Source of the DNA: Macrolepiota albuminosa
Lineage: Eukaryota; Basidiomycota; Agaricomycetes; Agaricales; Agaricaceae
DNA: 64,000 nucleotides
Reading direction: 5' to 3'
Assembly (NCBI GenBank): GCA_027475525.1
Contig: JAMWFC010000082.1
Span: 496,001-560,000 of the forward strand
In this document: in pieces, positions 1 through 11,707 of the stretch
Layout: the number at the start of each line of letters is the position of its first letter
How positions within the stretch are numbered: the stretch's first letter is position 1
Notes under the pieces: model-generated
What the model saw: only the letters and a program-made list of their open reading frames with translations
Told to the model about the DNA's origin: nothing
The model's database searches: none
Made by a program: the position numbers and the translations under genes

Positions 1-1262
1 TGCGAGTGACCATGGATAATGGCGATGGATGTCTCCATCGACACTGCGCCACAGAAAAGAAGGCGCTAGTCAGGCAACACTGACTAGACGGAGGCAATAA
101 ATCGCCTATGGTGGAGGATGGAGAGGATGAGGAGCAAGCTCATGTGAGCTTGCCAACAGATAGCCCAGCGGTGTTGATGCTGGAAAGCGAGGCTGTAGAG
201 TACGAACGTACTCTGAAGAGGGGGAAGAGCCCCAAGATGAAGTGTGAAAGGCAGAGTAAGCCTGAAGACAAGTGGCCTCAGCACACGGCAAGCACAGAGT
301 GCCAACCAACGTCGTCGCGAGTGAAGGTTGAGGACTTGGTAACGGATGACAAACAGGGACTGATGGAGGATGAGGTGTCCTCCACACATACAAATCGGTC
401 AATCTGGGATCAACCAGTACCTCATCCCACATTTGAATGGGCGTTTGACCCACGAATGCCTGCTGAGTGGAATGAGCTAGTGGCATCGATGTATGCATGG
501 AATGGACCATGATGGACATCAAAGGAGGAGTCATATTGTCAGGCTAGTGATGACGAGATATTGCCACCAAGTGAGGTATTCTTTGACGGACTGTCTGTGA
601 CATCGCAGAGAAGCAAGAAGGAGGTGCCTGTGCAACTGCACATGCCGGATGACAGTGAGCTGAGAATTACTGCCCTCAGAGAGAAGTATGGCCACCCAGC
701 CGTACAAGCAAAGCTGTCCGGGCATCCATACAAGGATGTGGACTGGAAGGGCAAAGGTAAAACCAGTGGTTTTACGGAGGAGGACATTCCGGACCTACAA
801 TTGCAGTGGCAGCGGGAATTTGGGGATATTCTGAATGGAACCAAGAAGGAGTTATCTCCTTGGCATGAGGTCAACCATGAAATCAACCTTATTGATGAGA
901 ATAAGGTGTATAAATATTATTTGCCACGATGTCCAATAGCGCTGCAGCAGCAGCTCCGAGACAAGACCAATTGGTATCTGAGAGCCCACTGGTGGGAGGC
1001 CCAACCGGCATCCCAAGCTGCTCCGCTATTGTGCATTCCAAAGAAAGATGGTACCTTGAGGACAGTGTTGGATGCTTGCCAACACAATGACAACACCGTA
1101 AAGGACGTGACGCCACTCCCAGATCAGGAAGTGATTTGAGAGGATGTTGCCAGAGCAAAGTTCAGGTCAAAAATTGACCTGACGGATGCTTATGAGCAAG
1201 TGAGAATTTGCTTGTCTGATATCCCAAAAACAGTGTTCTTGTCGATCACGGGAACATATGTG

Positions 1263-1416
1263 AGCAACATTATGCAGATAGGAGATTGTAATGCTCCTGC
1301 AACGTTTCAGAGGTTGATGACCTCCATCTTCCGGGATGTAGCAACATTATGCAGATAGGAGATTGTAATGCTCCTGCAACGTTTCAGAGGTTGATGACCT
1401 CCATCTTCCGGGATGT
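1263..1416. repeat. Perfect 77-bp tandem duplication (1263-1339 / 1340-1416)
   Basis: Two identical head-to-tail copies with period exactly 77, inside the RT core of the Gypsy element. The duplication shifts the reading frame by two bases. It belongs to a set of ten identical-length duplications and is probably an assembly-join artefact. Confidence 0.95.
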
Positions 1417-2865
1417 TATCGGGAGGTTCGTCCATATATATCTGGACAACATATTCATATACTCCGATTCAATCAAAGAACATGAAGAGCATCTTCGTGT
1501 CATTTTTGAGTGACTGAGGTCTAATCTACTGTACTTCAAGTGGAAGAAATGTGAACTATATGCTGACACAGTAGACTGCCTTGGACACAAGATTGACAGT
1601 CAGGGTATTCACCCTGACCAGGACAAAATCGATTGCATATATGAATGGCATGTGCCTCGTAATTATAACAATGTGCAAAGATTCGTGGGACTGGTGAACT
1701 ATATTGGCAACTGTTTGCCTGATATTACAGCGTATACTGGACCCTTGATGTCCATCATGCAGAACAGAGCTCCATTTATATGGAGACCTATACACCAATG
1801 CTGTTTTGAGATGATCAAGAGGATCTGCTCAAAGACACCAGTCATTCGTCCCATAGATCCCTGACATGATGAGCCGATTTGGCTCATCTGTGATGCCTCA
1901 AAGACCAGAGTTGGTGCAATGTATGGCCAGGGAAGTTCCTGGCAGAATTGTCAGCCAGCGGGGTTCATGTCGAGGAAGTTCATCTCGGCCCAACAGAATT
2001 ATGTGGTCCATGAGCTCGAAACGCTGGCGATACTTGAGGCACTCCTTAAGTGGGAAGACAAATTGATGGGATACAAGATCCACATCATTACGGACCATAA
2101 AGCACTTGAGTTCTTCAAGACTCAAGCAACGTTGTCCCCCCGGCAATGCCAGTGGATTGACTATATGTCTCGCTACAACTTTGACATCACATATGTCAAA
2201 GGCAAACTGAACAAGGTAGCGGACTGTCTCTCGAGGTATTTTGAGAGCGATAGAGTTGGTGAACACCACAATACGCATGATTATGTTGATGCGGATATTT
2301 GTATTGATCTCCAGGGCAATGATCTTCTGTACCATTGCTACAAAGAGGTGAAGGAGCATGTGGTCGAGCTTTGTGCTATGCAAGTGACCGAACTGCGATG
2401 CAGTCGACGGCTGCAAGAGCGGCAAGAGGGCCAAGACATAGAAGCTGAGCAACTAGAGCAGGCTCAGCCAAAGGAGGCGACAATGCCATGCCAAAGCATG
2501 ACAGGGAGCAGTTGTGGACCGTATGGCCACAACATTACACTTGCTGACACGTTATCACCTACAGGAGAATATCATAACCCTCCTGTTCTTCAAACCAATG
2601 AGTATCTACGGAAGGTACTGAGGGGTTATAGCCGCAATGTGTTCTACACTGAAATCCGGCAGAACGCAGATGCCCACCCACGCTTCAGCGTGGATGAGAA
2701 AGGACTGATCTGGATTACAAATGTTTGAGGACACGACGTGGTGTATTTACCACACGACTGAACAATGATTACGCAGATTGTCACTCAAGCGCATGAGGTT
2801 GTTGGTCATTTTGAAACCAACAAAACACTGGAATACCTGAGGCAATGGTACTGGTGGCCTCAAAT

Positions 2866-3019
2866 GCAGAAAGAAGTGATGCACTTCTGCCAGACCTGCG
2901 AGGCCTGCCAGCAGTCAAAGACCAGCAATAGGAAGCCAGCAGGCAGAAAGAAGTGATGCACTTCTGCCAGACCTGCGAGGCCTGCCAGCAGTCAAAGACC
3001 AGCAATAGGAAGCCAGCAG
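2866..3019. repeat. Perfect 77-bp tandem duplication (2866-2942 / 2943-3019)
   Basis: Two identical adjacent copies, period 77, duplicating the integrase zinc-finger region (CQTCEACQQSK appears twice). It breaks the frame between the finger and the integrase core. Same class as the other 77-bp duplications. Confidence 0.95.
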
Positions 3020-4161
3020 GGAAGTTGCATTCCCTGCCCATCCCAACAAAGCCGTGGGACTCCATTGGAATGGACTTTGTTGGTCCATTCCCCGAGTCCA
3101 AAGGTTATAACTACCTTTGGGTGATTATTTGCTGAATGACCAGTATGGTGCACTTGATACCGGTGCACACAACCATTACTGCATCCACATTATCCTGGAT
3201 CTACTTGAAGGAGATTGTAAGGCTACATGGCCTTCCAAGTTTGATTGTGAGTGATCGAGATGCAAAGTTTATGTCTCACTGGTGGCAAGAACTTCACAAG
3301 CTCTTGGGAGCTAAATTGCTCATGTCTACCTTGTTTCATCTGCAGATGGATGGACAGACAGAGCGAGCAAATAGAAGTATTGCCCAAATCTTTCGTACAG
3401 TGGTCTGACCGGACCAACGTGACTGGGTAGATAGGATACCACTAACCAAGTTTGTGATCAACGCGAGTATGTCAGAGACCACGAAATATGCACCGTTCAA
3501 GCTCAATAGAGGATACATGCCCTCCATGCTACACAAACTTCAGACAGACAGAGTCGTTCACAAGGGGGTGAAGGATTTTGCATGGCAAGCATTGGAGAAT
3601 CTAGCCAGTGCACATGACGCTATCATTGCTGCATGTGTTATACAGGCACGACATGCAAATGATAGGTGGAGTGATGAACCAGAACTAACACCTGGAACGT
3701 TAGTATATCTGTCAACGGAAAACTTGAATCTTTCAAAAGGAAGGGTGAGAAAGCTGTGCCCAAAATTCATTGGACCGTACAAAGTCTTGGTCGCAGAACC
3801 AAGCACATCGAACTATGTTCTGGAGCTGCCTGCAGCTCTGCAAGCACGTCGGATTGTGCCTAAGTTTCATGTATCATTACTTAGGCGATATAATGCAAAC
3901 GATGATGCTATGTTTCCTAATTGGGTGATGTCCAAGCCATATGATTTTGGTGCCAGTGACAAATAGGAATGGTTCATTGAGGACATTCTGGGCCATCGGT
4001 GGCAGGAGGGAATGCACCTCGAATTCAAGGTACAATGGAGTGCGGGTGATATGACATGGGAGTCATATCACACATGTGCTAAGTTGGCAGCGTTGGATCA
4101 ATACTTAGAACTGCAGGGTGTGAAGCGCCCAAATCAGCTTGCTAAGCGCTCATGTGCTTAG

Positions 4162-4389
4162 CTTGATGGCGGTGATAAGATGTAGGCTGGATCAGTCGGA
4201 GCTCGGACCAACTGAGTATCTGATCCGGATCGGATCACGATTGTGTCAGATGGATAAGATGGAGATTCATCCATCTGATGAGATAATGCAGATTGTGATG
4301 CAGAGTTGATGGTTGGATCAGGTTATGTAACCTGATGATGGGGAATTTAGTGTGTTTTTTCCCACTGACACGTCGACATTTTTGTAGTA
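4162..4389. other. Spacer between Gypsy pol and the next ORF; LTR possible but unproven
   Basis: No coding sequence seen. Shortly after the chromodomain stop comes a purine-rich run and TGATAAGATG (about 4172), which could be a polypurine tract and LTR start. Short inverted motifs (for example GGTTATGTAACC near 4320) follow. No second copy exists in the window, so an LTR cannot be confirmed. Confidence 0.35.
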
Positions 4390-4543
4390 CCATGTCGTAC
4401 CCTTACCAGCGTATGACCAGTGAGCAGCAGCCTCAGAACCCACAGGGTTCTGGAGGAGGGGGGGATCCATGTCGTACCCTTACCAGCGTATGACCAGTGA
4501 GCAGCAGCCTCAGAACCCACAGGGTTCTGGAGGAGGGGGGGAT
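4390..4543. repeat. Perfect 77-bp tandem duplication (4390-4466 / 4467-4543)
   Basis: Two identical adjacent copies, period 77, covering the first codons of the Gln/Pro-rich ORF, so its start codon appears twice (4392 and 4469). Same class as the other nine duplications. Confidence 0.95.
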
Positions 4544-7323
4544 CGCCCCCAGCAAAACATTCAGCAACCTGTAACGACACCGACTGTGGCATCGTATCTA
4601 GTGGTGTCCCAGTTTGGGCAGAACCCAGCCCAATTTGGACAACCTCCGCAGTTTTACCCACTGTTTTTCCAGATGCCATACTTTTCAGGACCAGCTGGTC
4701 CTGGACAGCAGATGAGAGGACAGGTGATGTGGGGTATGCCCATGCCGATGCAGCAGACACAGACCCAGAGTGCAAGTACACTCCTTTTGGATAAGAAAGC
4801 ACTAACTGCGCCACAGGTAGCACCCATGGACATGGACAACAATGTGGGGCGTCAACAGCAAGGAAAGAGCAAGGTGGTGCAACCTCGACAACAGCGAGAG
4901 AGGACGCCGCCCCATGAGACGCGTATAGAAGAGACCAGAGGCGATTGCCTCCAAGGAGTACCGAGGCACAAGGAGGTGGGCCTCGGGAAATGATAGGGCG
5001 CAGACAAGATGAGCTGGCAGTGAGGACACAAAATCGAGGTCAACCCCGACCTTGAACACCGCCTCAACAAGCATCGCCATCACCTCGTCATGCACCATCT
5101 CTGCGGTGCTTATTGTACGTGGAGAAAGGAAAAGAAAAGGAGATCGGGACGCCGTCAGAGGTTCTGGACCCTCAGGCAGAGGCAGTCTGGAGACGGCTCA
5201 TATCTGCCGGCCAGCAAGTGCTGCCGGAGTCCACATTTCTGGTGGATCTGATGGCTCAGGTGGTGATTACAGGCCTGCTCAATAAGATCGTTATGCTGCA
5301 ACAGCGTAATGACAATACAATCAAAACGTTCATGAACGCCATGAAGAAGCGTCCATTGTTGGAGGAGCAGCAGCCTGAGGCAAAACGCCTCAGAGCGTGT
5401 GCTGCAGTGCTGGAGGTTGGGGTGCAGGAAGCTGGAGAACTCACTCTGACTCTGGCCAAGTTATATGATGAGCTCGTGGAGGATGACACTAGTTTACAAG
5501 GATTGTCCTCGTCAACACATGCGCCCTCCCAGCAGTCAGGGACAAAGCGGCAGGATGAGGTGGTTCTGTTGGAAGTGGAGTTTGGAGCAGATGTCCCGTG
5601 AGGAGCAGACAGGGTAGTGATGCATTTTGGGGCAGTGGTGCAGTTTGAGGCACCACTGAGGGCGTATGCATCTGCAGTTCCCATAAAGGACATGAGAATG
5701 GACGCCGAAGTAGAAGGGCAACTCCTGACATTAGCTGCGCTTGGTCTGAATGAACTGAGCAATGGGAGTAATTACAGGGAGTCATCAGACGAGACCCCCT
5801 CAGAAGGAGAGACCCCCACTAAACACCGAGTGCGTTTAGACAAAAAATGCAAGAGAGAGGCTCGGAGGAAGCACAAGGCTGCCCAGCAGGCAAAGGTCGA
5901 TAAAGACCAGGAGGAGCAGGCCACAGGCTGTATTCCTGATGGCCTGGGTATGTTTGTCAGCAGGATGTCAGTAGAGCGGTTGAATTGGTTCTATGGTGGG
6001 GCACTCAACTGCCACTTTTATTACTCCTGGCTCACAAATACGGTATTCATGAGCAATGAAGCCTTAGCTGCGAAGACGTACAAGGAGGAGAAAGGAGAGA
6101 GGTATTATCATACCTTGAAGGAGCTGGACTGTGTGGTGCTGAGGAGATTCCCAATGAATCTCCAGCAATTGCGAAAGCTCCATGAGCTTTCGCAGAACAA
6201 GTTCAAGTCAGTGTCACTGCGCACTGAAGCATACTACCTGTTGCGCAAGTTTCAGTGCATCAGCATTAATTGTTATACTACGCTGAGGGATAGGACAATG
6301 ACTCTGGTGTGTACACCAGAGTACGAACACATTTTGCCTCCCCTGGACCTTTCCTCCCATCACATGAACATCGTGGTCATGCCGACCCCAGACGGGTATC
6401 TGCGATGGAAGGACCGAGCTGGAAGACCGTTTTTTACGCTTACCAGGTTTGATTCTGAAGGTGTACGTTTCACCTTCAATCTGGACAAACTGGTGCAGAA
6501 TGTACTCTACTTCTGTCGACCAGGAATGATGAATTCAGTGTACGGCATTGCAGTGGATTGGGCATATCGCATTCACTGGCGTACTCTGCTGGGACATGCT
6601 CTTATGCGTGGACTGTCTCCCTCAGGAAAAGCGTGGAGACAATTTGCAAGGCTGTTGGCCTTGATTCTCGTGCGTCCTGGACTGTATTGTGAGGCGGTTG
6701 CTGACTACGACGCCGCTAATCCCAGCAACCCGTTCGTACCCATGAGCTGGACTGATGTCCAGTTCCAACCCCCACATTTTGACGTGGCTAATGCCGTCAA
6801 CATCACCAATGCTGACGTGCTTTGCACCATGATAGCCAACCGCATACCTGTAGAGTGGGTAGACCATGCCTATACCTTTGGCATGGTCTACCTCAAAAAC
6901 CAGTTTCTTGCGGCCACAGCATCCATCAACCATTTCTGTGAGGTCGACAATGAACGCCATCGTTGACTGGACATCTATGAAGAGCCTCCGGCCATTACAC
7001 AGTGGGACGATTGGCAATTGTCCACAGACAACGATATGATTCGTCTTCACACATTACTAGCCCGCAAGTTCACTCAAGGTCATGAGTACCTTGAAAGTGG
7101 ACTGTACTATCCTGTGGGGATGAATCCCAACCGTTGAGATTTGTGGCAACGCCGTTCTCGACACGGGCCATATCCTCTATCTCCTTTGCACACTGCCATG
7201 TCAGTTCAGGCTCCTACAGCCTCAACATCATTGGGCCCCGTCACCTCATCATCCTCGGCTAGCATCGACACTGAGATGAGGATTGATATGGCCAGCAAGT
7301 TGTCATGTCTGCCGTCTGCGTAG
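4391..7323 (+). pseudogene. Unrecognised transposon-associated protein, decayed
   Basis: I do not recognise this protein. Read through TGA stops it has a Gln/Pro/Gly-rich low-complexity start (4469-4990), a helical, probably coiled segment (5113-5600), a very basic patch (RLDKKCKREARRKHKAAQQAK region, about 5838-5900), and a folded-looking part rich in aromatic residues (5940-6960). The frame continues across TGA at 5053, 5599, 6964 and 7135, each readable as a mutated CGA; one frame change lies near 4990. It has the same sense as the Gypsy pol upstream and ends about 180 bp before a polypurine-tract/TG junction (7502-7514), so it sits where a third ORF (env position) of an LTR element would be. 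It could also belong to a separate, non-autonomous LTR element. No zinc knuckle, RT or protease motif was found in it. Confidence 0.6.
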
Positions 7324-7501
7324 CTATCATAGGCAGCTCATCTCTTTTTCAATTCATACTGTCGGTTAACATCGGCATTGTATTTTTTGACAGATGACTT
7401 GGACATTCTTGAGCTGTGGAGGACCAAAGTGCCTCCACATTGGACTACTTATTGACCTGGATGAATTGTCTCTCCTTACATAGAGACTGATTACCAGTCT
7501 C

Positions 7502-7644
7502 AAACGGGGGCATGTAACATATCGTAGTGTAGTCAAATAATTAATAGACCATTATATTAATTATTTATTATTACTTTACATACCAGCTGGCTGCCTTACA
7601 TAAGGCAGCCAATTTTTACTGTCATACTCGTAGTACTAGAATCA
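7502..7644 (+). other. Polypurine tract and putative 3' LTR start
   Basis: AAACGGGGGCA at 7502-7512 is followed directly by TGTAAC, the usual PPT-then-TG layout at the 3' LTR of a Gypsy element. A CA that could close a short LTR occurs at 7643-7644. The matching 5' LTR is not in the window, so the LTR end is a guess. Confidence 0.45.
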
Positions 7645-7741
7645 AATATTGATCTGGTTCTGTGGTGTGACCGTAAGGCTAAGCAATACTTGACTTTGTT
7701 TCAACGGACCTCTCCCACAGCAAGAAAAAGCAAGGTCTCTC

Positions 7742-8378
7742 ATGACAAAAATGGTCAATGTAATGAGTGCAAAGTCAGAAATGGGTTTCCCAATGATATG
7801 TATGTACCTTCTTGGTAACCCCAATCATTACACCGACCATAAATTCACCAATCTTCATTGGCCCAGCTTTGTCCACAAGGTCAAACATGCTTGGCCCAAA
7901 GATCAGCCAACTGACAGTTCATACGAATCTGACAAAATAGCAATCATTAGAAAGAAAGGCCAAGTGATGGAACTATCTCCTGTGTTTGACTACATATATT
8001 GTGGCATAGAATTGCACAACATGACATTGTACAAATGGGCTTCTAGATGCGAACAAGTAAAAATCCACTCGTAGAGGAAACAAAAGTTCCAAGTCTAAAT
8101 TGGCCAACACACTGACCGTCAACTTTACAGACAATCATTCTTTATCGGACTCTTATGCTACCCTTGTGTATCTGCCAGGGCAGAAGCACATGCCCAATTT
8201 TATAGGTCCTACTCTTCCAAGGCGTGATAAAGGGGATAGAGACAAATACTGCGTCACAATGCTTACCTTATTCAAGCCTTGGTGTTCAGGTGCTGATTTA
8301 AAAAACAAGTATGATTTATGGAATACTGCGTCACAATGCTTACCTTATTCAAGCCTTGGTGTTCAGGTGCTGATTTAA
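7742..8378 (+). pseudogene. Helitron Rep/helicase protein, N-terminal part (decayed)
   Basis: Fragments resembling the upstream (Rep-like) portion of agaricomycete Helitron proteins: a segment with LLGNPNHYTDHKF (about 7808-7850) and one with PNFIGPTLPRRDKGDRDKYC followed by LTLFKPW (about 8190-8282), a pattern I associate with Helitron-encoded helicases. The frame is broken at 8072 (TAG) and by the 77-bp duplication at 8245. The two-His/Tyr catalytic motifs of Rep were not identified, so only the family assignment is offered. Confidence 0.7.
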
Positions 8379-8398
8379 AAAACAAGTATGATTTATGG
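8245..8398. repeat. Perfect 77-bp tandem duplication (8245-8321 / 8322-8398)
   Basis: Two identical adjacent copies, period 77, inside the Helitron coding region. They separate two overlapping frames that would otherwise join. Same class as the others. Confidence 0.95.
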
Positions 8399-10613
8399 AG
8401 CACAGCATTTGACAACCACCATTTTACCAAAAGGCAATTGTGTCTTATGGCTAATATAAATATTAAGTATGAGTGTATGGATGCCCATGACAACTTCTAT
8501 GCACAACTAAAGCGAGGCGGTATGGAATTCCCAGGAATGGACAATTCAGTTTTCAATGTCAGAGATATTGAACAAAAGGATTATATGGATGATGAAGATA
8601 ACGGACAACCTGAGGACTACGGAATAGACCTTGACTGTAGTAATGAGCTTGGCAAAACCAAATTAAAATGTCAGAGAGACATGGCTATTATGACTTCCAC
8701 CATGACAAACCTGAATTGGGATAAGCCTGTAATGGGCCAAACCTCCTCTGATACAACAAAGCATTCACCTTCAGTGTCAGACATGCCCAGTACTTACTGG
8801 AGACATAAGGTCAGTGAAACTCGTGTGTCCATACTAAAAGATAGGCAAAAAGACATGTTGTCTGTTCATGAACAGCACGTTGGAAGATCAGATGAACAAA
8901 ACAAGCTGGGCATTGTGGAAGTATGTGATCGTAGTTTCCTAGAGAAAAAACATTTAAATATCAAATGGGAACCCACCATATCCGAAATTACTACCAGTTT
9001 CAATCTCAATGAGGAACAAACCAGAGCATTTAGAATAGTGGCTAACCATGCTGCCACTTCTAACCCCAAACAGTTGAGAATGTATATGGGGGGTATGGAG
9101 GGCACCGGGAAAACACAGGTGCTTAAGGCGCTGTCCCAATACTTTGCAGCCTGTGGAGAATCTCATAGGTTTGCAGTGGTTGCTCCTACCGGCACTGCAG
9201 CATCACTGTTAGGTGGATCGACTTACCATTATCTGTTTGGAATTAATGATATGGTACGTGACTCTCCGGCACAACTGGCTCAAGTAAAGTCACGCCTTAT
9301 CGGGGTGCAATATGTATTTTTTGACGAAGTATCCATGTTGTCTTGCAGGGATATGTACAAGATATCAGCGCACCTTACTCAGATTACAGGTCTGTCACAC
9401 CTCCCTTTTGGCGGTATAAACATGGTGTTTGCTGGCAATTTTGCCCAGCTGCTGCCAGTAACTGGCTGTGAAAATGCAGCGCTGTACAGTCGCAGTGTGG
9501 GTATGTAATCTATTAATCTGAACAAACAAAAGGCTGCAATTGGGTAAAGCAGTTTGGCACCAGGTTACTGCAGTAGTCATATTGAGACAAAATATGAGAC
9601 AGACAATGCAAAGTCCAGACGACAAATCCTTTAGAATGGCCCTTGCTAACATGAGGTATTGAGCATGCACCAAAAACAATATCCAGTTCCTGAAGTCTCA
9701 GCGAGTCTCCAATCTTTCAGACTCCTCACTTCTCAATGATGACTTCCATAATGTATCTATCATAACAGCACACAACATAGATAAAGATGCTGTCAATGTG
9801 GTTGGAAGTAGTAGATTTGCCTTGGAGAGTGGGCTCAAGCTGACAGATTTCTTTAGCAAAGATACTGTACTTGACAAGGGTGACGAGAGCACATGCAAAG
9901 GTAAAGGTCGAGGAGCATCAGGTAGAAACAGAGTTCCTCTACACTCCTCTATTCAGAATATTTTATGGGAGCAGCCTCCTTCATCCACATCTGGTCAAGT
10001 TGCAGGCAAACTGTCGCTATGTGTTGGCTTACCTATTATCATCAAGACTAACATTGCCACAGAGCTCTGTATCACAAATGGTCAAGAAGGTTATGTATAT
10101 GGATGGAAGTTGTGTATGGGTTCTGTTGGTCAATGTATGATAGACACGCTGTTTGTAAAACTGAAGAATCCACTGCACCACGTACAGATAGAAGGTCTTT
10201 CTGAAGACATAGTATCAATAACTAAAAGCACAGTTTTGACTGAATGCAGTCTACCTAACAACCAAAAGATTACAATTTTGCAATCACAAGTCAAAATACT
10301 CATTAACTATGCTAGAACTGGTTACACTAGCCAAGGGAAGACTAGGCCTTTCAATCCTGTTGACTTGTTCAAATGTCAATCCCATCAGGCTTACTATACA
10401 GTACTGTCCCAAAGCGCTACTGCAGCCGGTACTATTATAATACGCAGATTTGACAGAACCATCATTCAAGGAAAAGCAACTAGTGCACTACGCCAGAAGT
10501 TCTGGGATTTGGAGTTGCTGGATGAGATAACAAGGCTGAGGTATGTAGAAAAGCTGCCAAAGGGTTTCCATGATGCTCCAAGACAGTCTGATTTGATAGC
10601 ATCATTTAGATGA
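8318..10613 (+). pseudogene. Helitron PIF1-like helicase (decayed)
   Basis: DNA helicase part of a Helitron. After an acidic linker (8500-8980) comes LNEEQTRAF, Walker A GMEGTGKT (9097-9120), APTGTAA, Walker B FFDEVSML (9319-9342) and motif III as AGNFAQLLPV (degenerate; usually GDFxQLPPV). The frame stops at 9506. A second segment (9798-10613) carries the C-terminal motifs: TGYTSQGKTRPFNPVDL and SHQAYYTVLSQSATAAG, then LRQKFWDLELLDEITRLRY. The region between (9509-9797) is in pieces. Such a protein unwinds DNA at the nick during rolling-circle transposition. The degenerate motif III and broken frame argue it is dead. Confidence 0.85.
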
Positions 10614-10751
10614 TGCAAAAGTGACATCTACTTTCCTCCTCATTTGCATCTGTCCCTGAGATAGAGTAAAAACAATCAATTTGATGATTCAGGGTACATA
10701 GATATAAATTGGCATATAATATCAAGAGAGAGGCCACTGCAAGAAAAACTA

Positions 10752-11707
10752 TTGCTCAAAAACACTTTCATTCCTGCCAGAGAGGCCAAGGTATATAAGG
10801 ATCCATGTAGCACAGAAAAACAGAAGATACAGGAAGATATTGAGCATGGTCCAAGCAAACGCCGACAGTTGAGTCATGCAGATAGTTTGTCTATTTTGCA
10901 AGGTACTTGTCCCCCCTTTGCCTGTTTATGGAAGCTGAACAGTTGCATATACAATTCCGTATTGTCTATTATATACAACTTATGGCAAGAAGACCCTCTA
11001 GAATGGTCTCAAAGCTTAGTACATTGAGCCCACGTCTAAACAAACATCTAGTGAAAGATTTCCATAGTATTGTGCCAGGAGATCATGAGGCCCTTGAGAA
11101 GACCAGGGAATAGCTTTGGACTAAGCTGTCTCAGAGGAATCACATGGAGTTTTCATTTAGTGAATACACATCTGTATACTCATTGATTAACAAATTGTCT
11201 GTCAACACATCAGACGTGCTTGATTTGTTTATGATCTGTCCAGCTCACCATGCCACAGCCCATCAGAGAGTTAAATCAAAATCAGTAATGATTATACTGA
11301 CGCCAGGAAGACCATCCATTCGTGAGCATGTTGATGATTTTTGGTGCTATACAAGTACAAGGTGTGATTCGTGTGCAAGACAACTAATCAAGGTTTCTTA
11401 GTTTTTGATGGCCCCTCCGATTGTCTATTTCAATATATCAAGCGTATCAGTTGATGTGGATAAGAGGCTTGAAATCACGATGGTTGATTCTGCGAGTGTG
11501 AGTAAGTACACACTAAAAGGAGTTATTTATTTTGGCAACTCTCATTTTTCAAGCTGCTATGTATCTGCATCCAACAAATCTTGGTATCACAACGGATTGA
11601 CAACTAGATATAGAATGATAAGGGAAAGTGAATCTACTAGCTCAATCAATATGTCAAAGTGCAATTCCAGGACAGCCATGTTGGCTGTATACATCAGGAT
11701 GGAGTGA
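10752..11707 (+). pseudogene. Helitron C-terminal extension, hydrolase-like tail (decayed)
   Basis: Three short frames follow the helicase in the same sense: 10752-11113 (multi-frame), 11144-11401 and 11405-11707. The last reads LKGVIYFGNSHFSSCY then WYHNG and ends in AVYIRME, a pattern I recall from tails of agaricomycete Helitron proteins that resemble ubiquitin-type cysteine proteases. A catalytic Cys/His pair cannot be assigned safely. It is probably the end of the same element. Helitron termini (5' TC, 3' hairpin plus CTRR) were not located. Confidence 0.45.

Larger units (their letters stand above)
108..4161 (+). pseudogene. Ty3/Gypsy (chromovirus-like) Pol polyprotein, decayed
   Basis: Retrotransposon polyprotein remnant, read through stops in one sense. 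Order seen: a variable acidic/basic leader (108-512), the RT approach with PLLCIPKKDGTLRTV (about 1019-1065), RT core with the catalytic box as IYLDN (1438-1449; normally YxDD), RNase H with ITDHKALEFF (2089-2118) and ADCLSR, an integrase HHCC finger (H-x-H then C-x2-C, 2792-2920), integrase core with MDFVGPFPE, SDRDAKF and MDGQTERANR, and a C-terminal chromodomain-like segment (3967-4130, TWESY, LDQYLEL). The frame is cut by TGA at 510, 1137, 1511, 1862, 2726, 2759, 3133 and 3406 and TAG at 3964. Two 77-bp duplications (1263, 2866) add frameshifts that are probably assembly errors. Gag is not recognised, and the 5' LTR would lie before the window. Inactive as it stands. Confidence 0.9.
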
